Shown here piece by piece: positions 29,134 through 37,916 of a stretch of 64,000 nt of DNA. The stretch's first letter is position 1. Every line of letters begins with the position of its first letter. The notes under the pieces were generated by a model that was not told the DNA's origin, did no database searches, and saw only the letters and a program-made list of their open reading frames with translations. Source of the stretch: Saccharothrix espanaensis DSM 44229 (lineage in GTDB: Bacteria; Actinomycetota; Actinomycetes; Mycobacteriales; Pseudonocardiaceae); assembly GCF_000328705.1 (NCBI RefSeq), contig NC_019673.1, positions 4,092,001 through 4,156,000 on the forward strand, given 5' to 3'. Made by a program: the position numbers and the translations under genes.

Positions 29134-30336
29134 ATGGGGTTGGCGGACTCCTCCCGTGAGCGGGGCGAACCGGCGTCGGCGGCCGAGGGCGGGCACCACG
29201 ACCTGGTGGCGCAGCCGCACCGGGGCGACGAGGAGGGGCCGGTCGCCGAGGCCGAGGCCATCGCGGCCGAGATCAGCACCCCGCAGCAGCCGCTGGGCCG
29301 GCCCGGCAAGCCGCTCAACCACCGCTCGCCGTTCTTCGTCGGCATGCTCGGTGCCGCCGGCGTGGCCACCACCTACCTGCTGGCCCAGCTGGTGGTCACC
29401 GCGCAGGACATGCTGGTGTTGTTCGGCCTGGCGTGGTTCATCGCGATCGGGCTGGAGCCGGGGGTGTCCTGGCTGGTCGGCCGCGGCCTGCCGCGCTGGG
29501 CCGCGGTGACGGCGGTGTTCGTCGGGGTGCTCGGGCTGGTGGGCGGGTTCCTGGCCGCGGCGATCCCGGTGATCGTCGACCAGGCCGGGCAGTTCACCGA
29601 CCAGGTCCCCGGGCACCTGCGGGCGTTGCAGGACAGCCACTCCACGCTCGGGCAGCTGGAAACGCGCTTCGGGATCCGCGAGCGGGTGGAGAGCCTGTTC
29701 ACCGGCGGCTCCCAGGACTGGATGAGCGGCGTGCTCGGTGCCGGGCAGGCGGTGCTGGGCGCGCTGGGCGACTTCCTGGTCGTGATGGTGCTGATGGTGT
29801 ACTTCCTGGCCGACCTGCCGCGCATCCGCCAGGGCCTGTACCGGCTGGTGCCCCACTCGCGCCGGCCGCGGGTCATCCTCATCGGTGACGAGATCTTCGC
29901 CAAGGTCGGCGGCTACGTCCTGGGCAACCTGGCCATCTCGCTGATCGCCGGCGTGCTGACCTTCCTGTGGCTGCTGGCCTTCGGCGTCCCCTACGCCCTG
30001 CTGCTGGCCGTCACCGTCGCCCTGCTCGACCTGGTCCCGGTCGTCGGCGCGGCGCTCGGCGCGATCATCGCGAGCCTGGTCGCCTTCACCGTCTCGCCGA
30101 CCGCGGGCCTGGCCACCATCGGGTTCTTCCTGGCCTACCAGGTGATCGAGGACTACCTGCTGGTGCCCCGGATCATCGGCCGCGCGGTCAAGGTCCCCGC
30201 CCTGGTCACGGTGATCGCGGTGCTGCTGGGCGGCGCGCTGCTGGGCGTGGTCGGCGCGCTGGTCGCCATCCCGATCGCGGCGGCGCTCCTGCTCGTCCTG
30301 CGCGAGGTCACCTTCCCGCGCCTGGACAAGGCATAG
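29134..30336 (+). CDS. AI-2E family transporter (membrane permease)
   Basis: This 400-aa integral membrane protein has a roughly 60-residue hydrophilic N-terminal tail, then about eight hydrophobic helices. Family landmarks are MVYFLADLPRIRQGLYRLVP, GGYVLGNLAISLIAG, YALLLAVTVALLDLVPVVG and YQVIEDYLLVPRIIGRAVKV. Some family members export small signalling molecules or act as Na+/H+ antiporters; substrate here is unknown. ATG 29134 follows GGAGGCGGGAGG. An earlier in-frame GTG at 29095 is less likely. Confidence 0.85.
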   Translation: MGLADSSRERGEPASAAEGGHHDLVAQPHRGDEEGPVAEAEAIAAEISTPQQPLGRPGKPLNHRSPFFVGMLGAAGVATTYLLAQLVVTAQDMLVLFGLAWFIAIGLEPGVSWLVGRGLPRWAAVTAVFVGVLGLVGGFLAAAIPVIVDQAGQFTDQVPGHLRALQDSHSTLGQLETRFGIRERVESLFTGGSQDWMSGVLGAGQAVLGALGDFLVVMVLMVYFLADLPRIRQGLYRLVPHSRRPRVILIGDEIFAKVGGYVLGNLAISLIAGVLTFLWLLAFGVPYALLLAVTVALLDLVPVVGAALGAIIASLVAFTVSPTAGLATIGFFLAYQVIEDYLLVPRIIGRAVKVPALVTVIAVLLGGALLGVVGALVAIPIAAALLLVLREVTFPRLDKA

Positions 30337-30391
30337 GACCCGCCTGCACGCCGTTCGGCGTACTGGCACAGGTCGACCCGCCGGGCCCCGC

Positions 30392-31018
30392 TCAGCCGGC
30401 CGGGATCGAGACGGCGATCTCGTCGCCGAGCCGGGCGCCGTCGGTCAGTTCGAGCTCGTCGCCGCTCCAGAAGCGGCCGGGGTCGTACCAGTTCGGGTTG
30501 CGGTCGGCCGGGAGCAGCCCCATCGCCTGGTAGGTCACCGCCACGACCTCGGCGCAGTACGCCGTCTCCAGCTCGGCGTCCGACCGCTTGCGCAGCGGGA
30601 CGCGGCCGCGCAGCCAGCGCGAGGCCAGCCGGGCGGAGGAGGGGAACGGCGTGCCGTCCATCCGCGCGATCGTGCGCAGGACGGCGTCCTCGGCCGCGCG
30701 GGTGACCGGGTGGTCGAGCTGCCGCAGCCAGGCGCGCTGCCCGTACTTGCGCGCCCAGGTCAGCACGGCCTCGCGCAGGTCGTGCAGCTGCGCGCCGCGC
30801 TGCTGCTTCCCGGCCCACAGGTCGGGCAGCGACCGGCCCAGCTCGGCGTGCCACATCAACGGCGGCAGGTCGTCGATCACCACCGACATGCCGACGTGGT
30901 TGACCGGGCTGTTGGTCAACGCCTGGATGGCCCGGTCGGCGGCACTGCGACCGCGGAACACCCAGACGTCACCGGTGCGCGTCGCGTCGAGAGCCTCGTC
31001 CAAGGAGATGCCTGCCAC
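30392..31018 (-). CDS. YiiX/YebB-like permuted papain-fold hydrolase
   Basis: This 208-aa protein has TGDVWVFRGRSAADRAIQ, then NSPVNHVGMSVVI with a candidate catalytic His, WHAELGRS, and a late ETAYCAEVVAVTYQAMGLL with a candidate Cys. The His-before-Cys order matches circularly permuted NlpC/P60-like (YiiX) enzymes, which act on lipids or amide bonds. GTG 31018 is the first codon after a TAGGCT -10-like box (31031-31026), so the mRNA is probably leaderless. It shares an 18-bp promoter gap with the 53-aa membrane protein on the other strand. Family assignment is by motif only. Confidence 0.55.
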   Translation of the reverse strand: MAGISLDEALDATRTGDVWVFRGRSAADRAIQALTNSPVNHVGMSVVIDDLPPLMWHAELGRSLPDLWAGKQQRGAQLHDLREAVLTWARKYGQRAWLRQLDHPVTRAAEDAVLRTIARMDGTPFPSSARLASRWLRGRVPLRKRSDAELETAYCAEVVAVTYQAMGLLPADRNPNWYDPGRFWSGDELELTDGARLGDEIAVSIPAG

Positions 31019-31036
31019 GGGCAGTAGCCTAGGCAC
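31019..31036. promoter_or_regulatory. Compact bidirectional leaderless promoter
   Basis: The 18 nt between two divergent start codons contain TAGCCTAGG. TAGCCT (31025-31030) serves the plus gene, ending 6 nt before its ATG. TAGGCT on the other strand (31031-31026) ends 7 nt before the minus GTG. The two -10 hexamers overlap by five bases. Confidence 0.55.
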
Positions 31037-31198
31037 ATGCGTTGGTGGAAGCTCGCAGGCCTGGCCGCGTTCGTCGGAGTCGCCGCGACCGGGGCCGTGG
31101 TCGCACGCGCCGAACGACGTCGTCGCGCCTACACCCCGGACCAGATCCGCGAACGCCTCCACGCCCGCCTGGCGGAGGCCGACAAGCCCGCCGGCTGA
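31037..31198 (+). CDS. Small single-pass membrane protein (53 aa)
   Basis: The sequence starts MRWWKLAGLAAFVGVAATGA, one N-terminal transmembrane helix. It continues with a basic patch AERRRRAYT and an amphipathic tail PDQIRERLHARLAEADKPAG. Codon bias is strongly gene-like, and such short proteins are widespread in actinomycetes. Translation is expected from a leaderless message. The orientation rule (positive residues after the helix) places the tail in the cytoplasm. Function is unknown. Confidence 0.7.
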   Translation: MRWWKLAGLAAFVGVAATGAVVARAERRRRAYTPDQIRERLHARLAEADKPAG

Positions 31199-31253
31199 CC
31201 TCGGGCCGGCGACGACGTGGTCCTTCGACGTCACCGGCCCTCCTCGGTCACGG

Positions 31254-32855
31254 CTACCGCGTGAACCCCTTCCACCACGGGTGCGCGCCGCTCGCTCGGG
31301 AGCCCGGAGTCGCGGCCGCCGCCGACGGGATGGGGAGTTCGGGGGAGTCGGCGGGCGCGCAGCGGGTGCCGTCGGCCGGTGCGCGCAGCGAGATCAGGTA
31401 GCGGTCCGCCGCGTCGCGCACGCAGTCCGTGCGGATGTACGAGCCGTGGCCCCAGCCCTCGTAGGTCAGCAGCACGGTCGTGCCCCGGGTCTGGCGGTGC
31501 AGGGACTTCGCCCAGCCGTAGCCGGTCGACGGGTCGTGCAGGTTGTTCAGCAGCAGGATCTTCGGCGCGTCGTCGAGGCGCGGCCGCTGCTGCGGGTTGG
31601 TCGCGTCGGGCAGGCCCACGCAGCCGTGCACGACCTGGTGCCCGAGGAACGCGCGGGACATGTGCGGTGCGATGTCGTCGGCGCGGCGGAGCAGGCTCGT
31701 GTACTCCCGCAGCGAGCGCGGCCGGATCTGCCAGTCCTGGCAGAACACCGGGACGAACGGGAAGGCGGTCGCTTCCCCCGACACCCCGGACACGCCCGAC
31801 ACGCCAGACACCCCAGACACCGCCGGCGCGGTCCGGCCCGCAGGGGCGGCGGTGCGCGCGCGGGCGACCAGCCACTCCGAGAGCTGGGTCCAGCTCGGGT
31901 CGTAGAACGACAGCAGCGCGTAGTCGATGATCTGGCTCGCGGACACCGGCCGCGAGGGGTCGCCCGGCTCGGAGATCTCGCCCCGGTCGGCGCGGGCGAT
32001 CAGGTCGTCCCAGAACGCGCCGACGTCCTGGCCGTGCAGCGCGCAGGCCGGCTTGGCGTCGCACCACTCCACGAACTCGCGGAACGAGTCCTCGGCGGCG
32101 GTCGCGGTGCCCTCGTTGAAGCTCCACGCGTCGAGGCTGTGGTCGAGGTTCGAGTCGCTGACCATCGCGCGCAGGTTGCGGCCGTACCGCTCGGCGTACT
32201 GCTGGCCGATCAGCGTGCCGTAGGACAGGCCGTAGTAGCTGATCTTCCGCTCGCCGAGCGCCCGGCGGATCGCGTCGAGGTCCTCGACCACGGCCTTCGA
32301 GTCGGAGTGGTCGAAGATCGGGCCGCTGCGCTTGCGGCAGTCGGCGGCCAGTTCGCGGTTGTAGCGGCCCAGCGCCTGGAAGCCGGCCTGCGTCGTCGGG
32401 TAGGTCGACGGGCGGCGGGCGATCAGGTCGGTGGAGCAGGTGATCGGCGCGCTGCGCCCGACGCCGCGCGGGTCGAACCCGACGATGTCGAACCGCTGCT
32501 GGACCTGCGGGCTGAACCAGTAGGGCGCGGCGAAGGCGAACTCGACCCCGGACGGCCCGGGACCGCCGGGGTGGATCACCAGGCTGCCGACGCGGTTGGC
32601 CGGGTCGGTCGCCTTGCGCCGGGCCAGGGCGAGGTCGAACTTCGCGCCGTGCGGCTCGGCCCAGTCGACCGGCAGTCGCAGCGTGCCGCACTCCACCTCG
32701 GGGAGTTCCGGGCACGGGCTCCAGTCGACGGCGGCGGGCCGGAAGTCGTCCTCCGGCGCGGCCGAGGCCACGGCGGCCGGCGTCACCGTCACCGTCGCCA
32801 CGACGAGCGCGAACACGGCGGCCAGGCCACCGAGCGCCCGGGATGTCGATCCCAC
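31254..32855 (-). CDS. Secreted TAP-like alpha/beta hydrolase (tripeptidyl aminopeptidase family)
   Basis: GTG 32855 follows GGAGGA and gives a Sec signal peptide (GGLAAVFALVVATVTVTPAA). The mature enzyme (533 aa in all) starts VDWSPCPELPEVECGTLRLP and has VIHPGGPGPSG and FDPRGVGRS. The nucleophile elbow is GLSYGTLIG, and the C-terminal TAP domain has LLLNNLHDPSTGY with the Asp and EGWGHGSY with the His. A five-fold Val-Ser-Gly repeat sits in an exposed loop near residue 370. It probably trims peptides outside the cell. It has its own promoter region at 32870-32960. Confidence 0.85.
   Translation of the reverse strand: MGSTSRALGGLAAVFALVVATVTVTPAAVASAAPEDDFRPAAVDWSPCPELPEVECGTLRLPVDWAEPHGAKFDLALARRKATDPANRVGSLVIHPGGPGPSGVEFAFAAPYWFSPQVQQRFDIVGFDPRGVGRSAPITCSTDLIARRPSTYPTTQAGFQALGRYNRELAADCRKRSGPIFDHSDSKAVVEDLDAIRRALGERKISYYGLSYGTLIGQQYAERYGRNLRAMVSDSNLDHSLDAWSFNEGTATAAEDSFREFVEWCDAKPACALHGQDVGAFWDDLIARADRGEISEPGDPSRPVSASQIIDYALLSFYDPSWTQLSEWLVARARTAAPAGRTAPAVSGVSGVSGVSGVSGEATAFPFVPVFCQDWQIRPRSLREYTSLLRRADDIAPHMSRAFLGHQVVHGCVGLPDATNPQQRPRLDDAPKILLLNNLHDPSTGYGWAKSLHRQTRGTTVLLTYEGWGHGSYIRTDCVRDAADRYLISLRAPADGTRCAPADSPELPIPSAAAATPGSRASGAHPWWKGFTR
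31779..31823 (-). repeat. Tandem 9-bp repeat encoding (VSG)5
   Basis: Five near-identical copies of GTGTCTGGG/GTGTCCGGG-type units (minus strand) encode Val-Ser-Gly repeats within the TAP-like hydrolase. Synonymous differences between copies indicate some age. Confidence 0.75.
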
Positions 32856-33020
32856 AGTTGTCCTCCGAACTCCCACCGCCCATTGGGTCAACGAAGTGTT
32901 CAGGAGTAGGAAAGCGGACACAATCGGCTCAACGGACCCACTCCCAAGGGTGAGCAGGACTGAAAAGATGATCACGTTCGGTGGGCGGTCTGACGTGCGA
33001 CACCGAGGCGGGCTGCCCGG

Positions 33021-33392
33021 TCAGGTCCCCGGAGCCGAGTCGTCCGAGCAGCCGACGACGAGGCGGTACCGCGTGCCGCCGAGGTCGAGCACGACCGAGA
33101 AACCGTCCTCGGACAGCGGGACGTCCTGGGCGGCGTAGAGCTTTGAGCGGCCCGGGACCGAGATCCGCACCAGCCCGACCCACTCCTTGAGGTGGTGCGG
33201 CAGCCAGCGGTGGTGGAACGCCGACAGCGTGGTGTCCGCCAGCTCGACGGCTCCGCCGGTGAACCAGTGCGACGGTGGGCCCTCCACCAGCCAGACCGTG
33301 CGACCGGGCAGGCGTCGCAAGGCGAAGTCGGTCGTCGTTCCGTCGGACTCCACTCGCAGCACGTCCCACTGGTCGCTGAACGACGGCGTCAC
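33021..33392 (-). CDS. Small beta-rich protein, fourth gene of the GTPase operon (123 aa)
   Basis: GTG 33392 overlaps the stop of the tail-anchored gene (GTGA). The protein has alternating hydrophobic strands: DQWDVLRVESDGTTTDFALR, RTVWLVEGPPSHWF, LVRISVPGRSKLYAAQ and RYRLVVGCSDD. These suggest a single beta-sandwich or PH-like domain. It has no signal peptide or membrane helix. No family is recognised. Its place at the end of a tightly coupled GTPase operon implies a partner role, perhaps as an adaptor or sensor domain. Confidence 0.6.
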   Translation of the reverse strand: MTPSFSDQWDVLRVESDGTTTDFALRRLPGRTVWLVEGPPSHWFTGGAVELADTTLSAFHHRWLPHHLKEWVGLVRISVPGRSKLYAAQDVPLSEDGFSVVLDLGGTRYRLVVGCSDDSAPGT

Positions 33393-34288
33393 CCCAGCAG
33401 CAGGATGATCGCCACGATCGTGATCGCCATCAGGCCGCAGAGCACCAGCAGGACCACCGGGTGCCGGCTCCGCTCGTCCGACTCGTGCTCCCCGGTCGGC
33501 GGGATCGGCTCCGGTACCGGTGGCCTCGGGCGGGCTTTTCCCGGGGCCGCCGGTGCCGGCAGGGGGACCGGCCGCTCCCCGAGGGCGCCGCCGGAGCGCT
33601 GCACCAGCAGGGCGAGCGGTTCGTCGGCGGGGTCGGCGAGCACCGGGAAGCCGGTCAGCCCGTCCAGCACGTCCTCTTCGCGGCAGTAGTTCGCGAGCAC
33701 CGCCCGGCCCGGTGCGCCGTCGAGCAGTTCGCGCACGCGGTGCGTGAAGGCCGTCCGGCTGGGTGCCGCGTCGGCCGGCCCCGCCCACCTGGGCAGGTCG
33801 GTCCGGTGCCCGTCGTCCACCGCCTCGGGCGCGGGCAGGGCGCGCAGCCCCTCGCGGAACGCGGCCTCGACCAGTCGCCGGGTGGCTTCGTCGGGCGTGG
33901 CCCGCCACTCGGTGATCAGCCGCCCGTCGGGCGGGAAGGCGGTCGACAGTGCACGCGCCACCTGGCCGTCCTGCCCGGTCGACCAGAGCGCGACCAGTCG
34001 CGGCAGCAGGGCCAGGTCGTCGTCCTCGCCGTGCGGGCCCTCCACGACCACGACGAGGCTGATCGCGGTGCCGCCCGGCCCGACGGCGGAGATGGCGACG
34101 GGGGAGAGGTAGAGCCGCCAGCCGGCGTCGTCGGACTCGACGATGAGCGACGGCAGCTGGAAGTTGGTCGCGTCCCGGTACCCGCGCCACCAGAACCGCG
34201 CGGGCTGCGCGCCGAGGAAGGCGAACTCCTCCCGCATCCCGGTGCCGCGCGTCATCACGTGCACGCGCATCCCGGCCGCCGGGCTCAC
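33389..34288 (-). CDS. Tail-anchored protein of the GTPase operon (299 aa)
   Basis: GTG 34288 overlaps the stop of the second GTPase; an internal ATG at 34270 is the alternative. Residues 1-110 look like a folded alpha/beta domain (FLGAQPARFWWRGYRDATNF, LIVESDDAGWRLYLSPVAIS). The middle is helical with AFTHRVRELLDGAPGRAVLA. After a Pro-rich linker (about 235-265) a C-terminal hydrophobic helix, HPVVLLVLCGLMAITIVAII, ends the protein. With no N-terminal signal, this is a tail-anchored cytoplasmic protein that could tether the GTPases to the membrane. No family is recognised. Confidence 0.65.
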   Translation of the reverse strand: MSPAAGMRVHVMTRGTGMREEFAFLGAQPARFWWRGYRDATNFQLPSLIVESDDAGWRLYLSPVAISAVGPGGTAISLVVVVEGPHGEDDDLALLPRLVALWSTGQDGQVARALSTAFPPDGRLITEWRATPDEATRRLVEAAFREGLRALPAPEAVDDGHRTDLPRWAGPADAAPSRTAFTHRVRELLDGAPGRAVLANYCREEDVLDGLTGFPVLADPADEPLALLVQRSGGALGERPVPLPAPAAPGKARPRPPVPEPIPPTGEHESDERSRHPVVLLVLCGLMAITIVAIILLLG

Positions 34289-35526
34289 GGCGTGCACACC
34301 CGTTTCGAGTACTGGCGGCGGGCGAAGTCCTCCACCACCTCGTTGAGCGCCTGCAACTGCTCCAACGCCCGCCGGTGGCCGGCGTCGAGCGCCTTCGCCT
34401 GGCCCGACTCCCTGGTGTACTCGCCGAGCCGGCGCAGGCCGAGCCCCTGGAGCAGCGCTTGGCGGCGGTCGAGGAAACCGCGGAACTGCTCGTCGCCGTA
34501 CATGCCGGCGAGCGCCCGGTCCACCGTGCGGAAGGTGTTGCCGACCAGGCCGCGATCCCGCTCGGCGATCCGGCCCGCGTCCTGCGCCTGCACGGCCAGC
34601 GCTCGGGCACGGGCCTCCTCGGCGCTCTTGCGCGCGGCGAGCAGGGTCCGGCACAACGCGATGAGCACGTCCTCGACGCCGACGATCGACAACGTCGGCC
34701 GCCCGCGCACCATGAACCGCCCGTCGAACCGGAGGTGCGTGTCGGCGTCGGGGACCCAGGTGCCGGACACGCGCTCGACGCAGCCCAGCGTGTCGACCGG
34801 CGTGTACAGCACCTCGACGTCGCCGCCGGCCTCCTCCTCGATGGCGTTGAGCACGTCGAGGTACACCGTCTTGAACCGGTCGTACAGCTCGTCGGACCGG
34901 TCGCGCCGGCCGCCGTTGTCGGCGAAGTACGACTCGCACTTGACCGGCACGAACAGCGCCAGCGCCGGCGCGTCGGCGTTCGCGGCGCGGCCGCGGGCCC
35001 ACTGCCGGGCGACCTGCGCCACGTCGTAGGTGTCCAGCAGCAGTGGGACCGCGCCGCGCTGGGGGTCGGTGACCGCCTCCACCAGGACGGTCGCGTCCAC
35101 CGGGATGATCAGCACCGAACTGCGCAGGATGAACTCCTCGACCGCCTTCCAGTCGCCCTCGCTGGTCAGCGGCCGGTTCGCCGGGTCGAGCCAGCCGCCC
35201 GGGAAGTCCAGCATCCGCAGCGCGACGCCCTGGTCGGACGGGCCGTCGGCGTCGCCGCCGGGGTCGAGCAGCAGCTCGAACGACACGGTCTCGTGGTTCG
35301 GGGCCAGCGCGCCGGGCGTGAAGCGGCCGGACTGGAGCAGCTGGTCGAGCGCCCGCGCGTGCTGCGCCATCTTGACCTCGGTCGGCCGGTCGTTGGCGCG
35401 GATCGTCACCGCGGAGGAGGCGAGCAGGCGCTGGCCGTCCCGGAAGATCGAGCTGATCAACGACGTCTTGCCGACCCGGGACGGGCCGAGCAGGCCGATC
35501 TCGAACAGCAGCTGGTTGCCGGTCAC
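34285..35526 (-). CDS. P-loop GTPase, second GTPase of the operon (413 aa)
   Basis: Walker A GPSRVGKT is at residues 14-21 directly after a short beta strand. A switch/G3 site LRMLDFPGGW has DFPG at 107-110. The base-recognition site is atypical (LFVPVKCES where NKxD is expected). A long helical C terminus follows (ARKSAEEARARALAVQAQDA, RRALEQLQALNEVVEDFARR). The layout is like the TRAFAC-type double-GTPase proteins found in bacterial conflict operons, but I cannot confirm family membership. It overlaps its neighbours by 4 nt on each side and is probably a partner of the dynamin-like GTPase. Confidence 0.7.
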   Translation of the reverse strand: MTGNQLLFEIGLLGPSRVGKTSLISSIFRDGQRLLASSAVTIRANDRPTEVKMAQHARALDQLLQSGRFTPGALAPNHETVSFELLLDPGGDADGPSDQGVALRMLDFPGGWLDPANRPLTSEGDWKAVEEFILRSSVLIIPVDATVLVEAVTDPQRGAVPLLLDTYDVAQVARQWARGRAANADAPALALFVPVKCESYFADNGGRRDRSDELYDRFKTVYLDVLNAIEEEAGGDVEVLYTPVDTLGCVERVSGTWVPDADTHLRFDGRFMVRGRPTLSIVGVEDVLIALCRTLLAARKSAEEARARALAVQAQDAGRIAERDRGLVGNTFRTVDRALAGMYGDEQFRGFLDRRQALLQGLGLRRLGEYTRESGQAKALDAGHRRALEQLQALNEVVEDFARRQYSKRVCTP

Positions 35527-37721
35527 GCGGTCCTCCGGTCGGCCAGTGCCCCGGCGATCTGCTCGGCGAGCAGCGCCACGCGCGCGGCCCGCCGGCGCTC
35601 GGTCTCCAGCCGGTCGAGCTCGTCGGACCACAGCCGGTGCCGGTAGGTGCGGGCCAGCCGGGCGAACTCGGGCTCGGAGCGGCCCGAGCGGATCAGCTCG
35701 TCCTCGAACTGCTCGACGGCCGCGTGCACGACCAGCGACGGCACCACCGCGTCGCGCTGGAGCGCCAGCATCGTCTCGTAGGCGGCCTGCTCGGTCAGCT
35801 CGGCCAGCCGCGACTCCAGCCGGTCCAGCCCGGCCTCGTCGGAGGTGACCACGAGCTGCGCCATCGGTTCCCCGGTGAGCGGGTCGATGCCCTCCAGGTT
35901 GAAGCCGTCCAGCGCGGCGCGCACCCGGGGGTGCAGCTGCGTCCGGTAGTCCAGCCGGGTCTCCAGCAGGTCGGCGACCGCGTCGCGCAGCGTGCGGCAG
36001 GAGGCGTCCTCGAAGACCTTCGCCAGCAGCCGCAACGCGTCCTCGCCCCGGGCCGCGCCGAGCAGCGGCCCGAGGACGCCGGTGAACGCCTCGGCGACGC
36101 TGTCCCACGTCTGGTGCAGCAGGGTGGCGAAGTAGGCGTCGATCCGGCTGAACCGCTTGCTGATCTCGACCCGGAGGCGGCTCATCTCCTCGGCCACGAA
36201 GGGGCTGGTGTTGCGGGCCGCGCCGATCTCCAGCAACGCCCGTTCGCGCCACTTCTCCGCGCCCAGCCCGAATCCGTCCCCGATCCACTCCCGGATCTCG
36301 GTGAAGACCGCGGTCACGGAGTCGAGGTAGGCGTCGTTGTCACCGGTGTCCCGGGCTTGGAGCTGCAACCGCGACACCAGTCGCCGCAGGGCGAACGACA
36401 CCCGTTGCCGCAGCGCGCGGGCCTCGCTGCCGACCAGCTCGACCGCTTCGTGCTCGACGGTGGCGAGGTCGCCGGTGGCCTCGACCAGCGCTGGCAGTTC
36501 GAGGTCGACCAGTTCGGCGGTGCCGGCGGCGCGCCGCATCGCGGCGGCGACGACCTCGTCGTCCATGGCGCCCAGCGTCGTCACGAGGTCGGACAGCAGC
36601 GGCAGGAGGATCGAGCGCTCGACGTCCTCGCGGTCCTTCAGGTCGGCTTCTACCAAGGTGAAGTACTGGCCGTCGACACCGGCGTTCACGTCGGCGAGGA
36701 TCCGGTCGCGCAGGACCGCCACCCGTTCCCGCTCGACACCGGTGTTCAGCACGATCCGCACGAAGTCCTTGGGGCTGCGCACATCGCCGCGGGCCACGTC
36801 GAGGAGCTTCAGGGTGCGCTGGTCGGCCTTGCCGAAGTAGGAGCTGTCCCGGCTGGCGGCGGTCACCAGCAGCACGACGTCGATGCCGTGGCGCAGGCCC
36901 GCGACGTGGCTCTCCTCCGCGCCCGCGGCGAGTTCGCCCAGACCGGGCAGGTCCACCAGGGTCAGCCGGTGGACCTCCTCCTGCGGGAACGTGCACTCGA
37001 TGACCGCTTCCCGGACGGCGAGGTAGCGGCGGTCGACCACACCGGCTTTCTCCTCGTCGTTGGTCGGGTAGGCGACGTACGGGCGCAGCCGGTCGACGTC
37101 CACGACCAGGTCCTGCCCGTCGAGCAGGCCGGCGTAGGAGTCGAGCGTCGCCTGCATGCGGCGCAGGCGCTCGTACAAGCCGACGGCGCTGTGCCGTTCG
37201 ACGTCGTCCTCGGACGGGACCGGGTAGTGCCGTTCGCGGAACTCGGCGAGGGTTCGCGGGGCTCCGGCGATGCCGAGTTCCGCGTGGTAGGGCGCGATGA
37301 CCTCGGCGAGGAACGAGTCGGCGGTGTGCGTGGTGAGCACGGCGCGCCGGGCCGTCGAGTGGACGATCCGGCTGCGGACCGCGGTGACGGGGACGTCCGG
37401 GCCGGTGGGGATCTGCTCGTCGGACAGCCCGGAGATCGACTGGAGCAGGGTGCTCTTGCCGACCCGGGCGCGGCCGCTGACCCCGACGCACAGGTTCTCG
37501 CGGGCCAGCCGGGACTCCACCGCCGACAGGGCGTCCAGCGCTTCCCCGACCCGGGTCGCCAGGCCCGCGAACCGGCTGCGCGCGTCGTCGTCGCCGATGT
37601 CGTGCAGGGAACCGACCGATTCGGCGATCACCCGCCACCGCGCCGCCTCCGCGCGCACCTCGGGTAACCGCTCGCGCCTGCGGCGCAGCACCTCTTCGAT
37701 GCCGGTCGCCAACTCGCCCAT
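35523..37721 (-). CDS. Dynamin-like large GTPase, first gene of the operon (732 aa)
   Basis: A helical N-terminal region (1-75) leads to the G domain: P-loop GRARVGKS near residues 83-90, a switch I threonine region in PVTAVRSRIVHST, and G3 LTLVDLPGLGE near 254-264. A G4-like IVLNTGVERE follows. A long alpha-helical remainder (about 400-730) contains heptad-rich stretches such as LDRLESRLAELTEQAAYETM, as in bacterial dynamin-like and LeoA/SrfC-type proteins. No transmembrane helix was seen. ATG 37721 lies 5 nt after GGGGAG; GTG 37727 is the alternative. It likely self-assembles on membranes on GTP binding. The operon promoter should lie in 37728-37916. Confidence 0.75.
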   Translation of the reverse strand: MGELATGIEEVLRRRRERLPEVRAEAARWRVIAESVGSLHDIGDDDARSRFAGLATRVGEALDALSAVESRLARENLCVGVSGRARVGKSTLLQSISGLSDEQIPTGPDVPVTAVRSRIVHSTARRAVLTTHTADSFLAEVIAPYHAELGIAGAPRTLAEFRERHYPVPSEDDVERHSAVGLYERLRRMQATLDSYAGLLDGQDLVVDVDRLRPYVAYPTNDEEKAGVVDRRYLAVREAVIECTFPQEEVHRLTLVDLPGLGELAAGAEESHVAGLRHGIDVVLLVTAASRDSSYFGKADQRTLKLLDVARGDVRSPKDFVRIVLNTGVERERVAVLRDRILADVNAGVDGQYFTLVEADLKDREDVERSILLPLLSDLVTTLGAMDDEVVAAAMRRAAGTAELVDLELPALVEATGDLATVEHEAVELVGSEARALRQRVSFALRRLVSRLQLQARDTGDNDAYLDSVTAVFTEIREWIGDGFGLGAEKWRERALLEIGAARNTSPFVAEEMSRLRVEISKRFSRIDAYFATLLHQTWDSVAEAFTGVLGPLLGAARGEDALRLLAKVFEDASCRTLRDAVADLLETRLDYRTQLHPRVRAALDGFNLEGIDPLTGEPMAQLVVTSDEAGLDRLESRLAELTEQAAYETMLALQRDAVVPSLVVHAAVEQFEDELIRSGRSEPEFARLARTYRHRLWSDELDRLETERRRAARVALLAEQIAGALADRRTA

Positions 37722-37916
37722 GGACACTCCCCGCTCCGGATCGGGCGCGGTGCCCGACGAACGCGTCCGGGCCTGACGGTCGTGAGTTCGAACCGGTGCG
37801 CCGGGGCGTTACACGCGGCGATTGTGCTGGACGAACCGCACCGGCCAGGCGCAGTTTTGCGGATCCGGCCGGGCGATCTGTCCGTTCTTCGGCTGTCCCC
37901 CGTGGGGGAACCGCTG

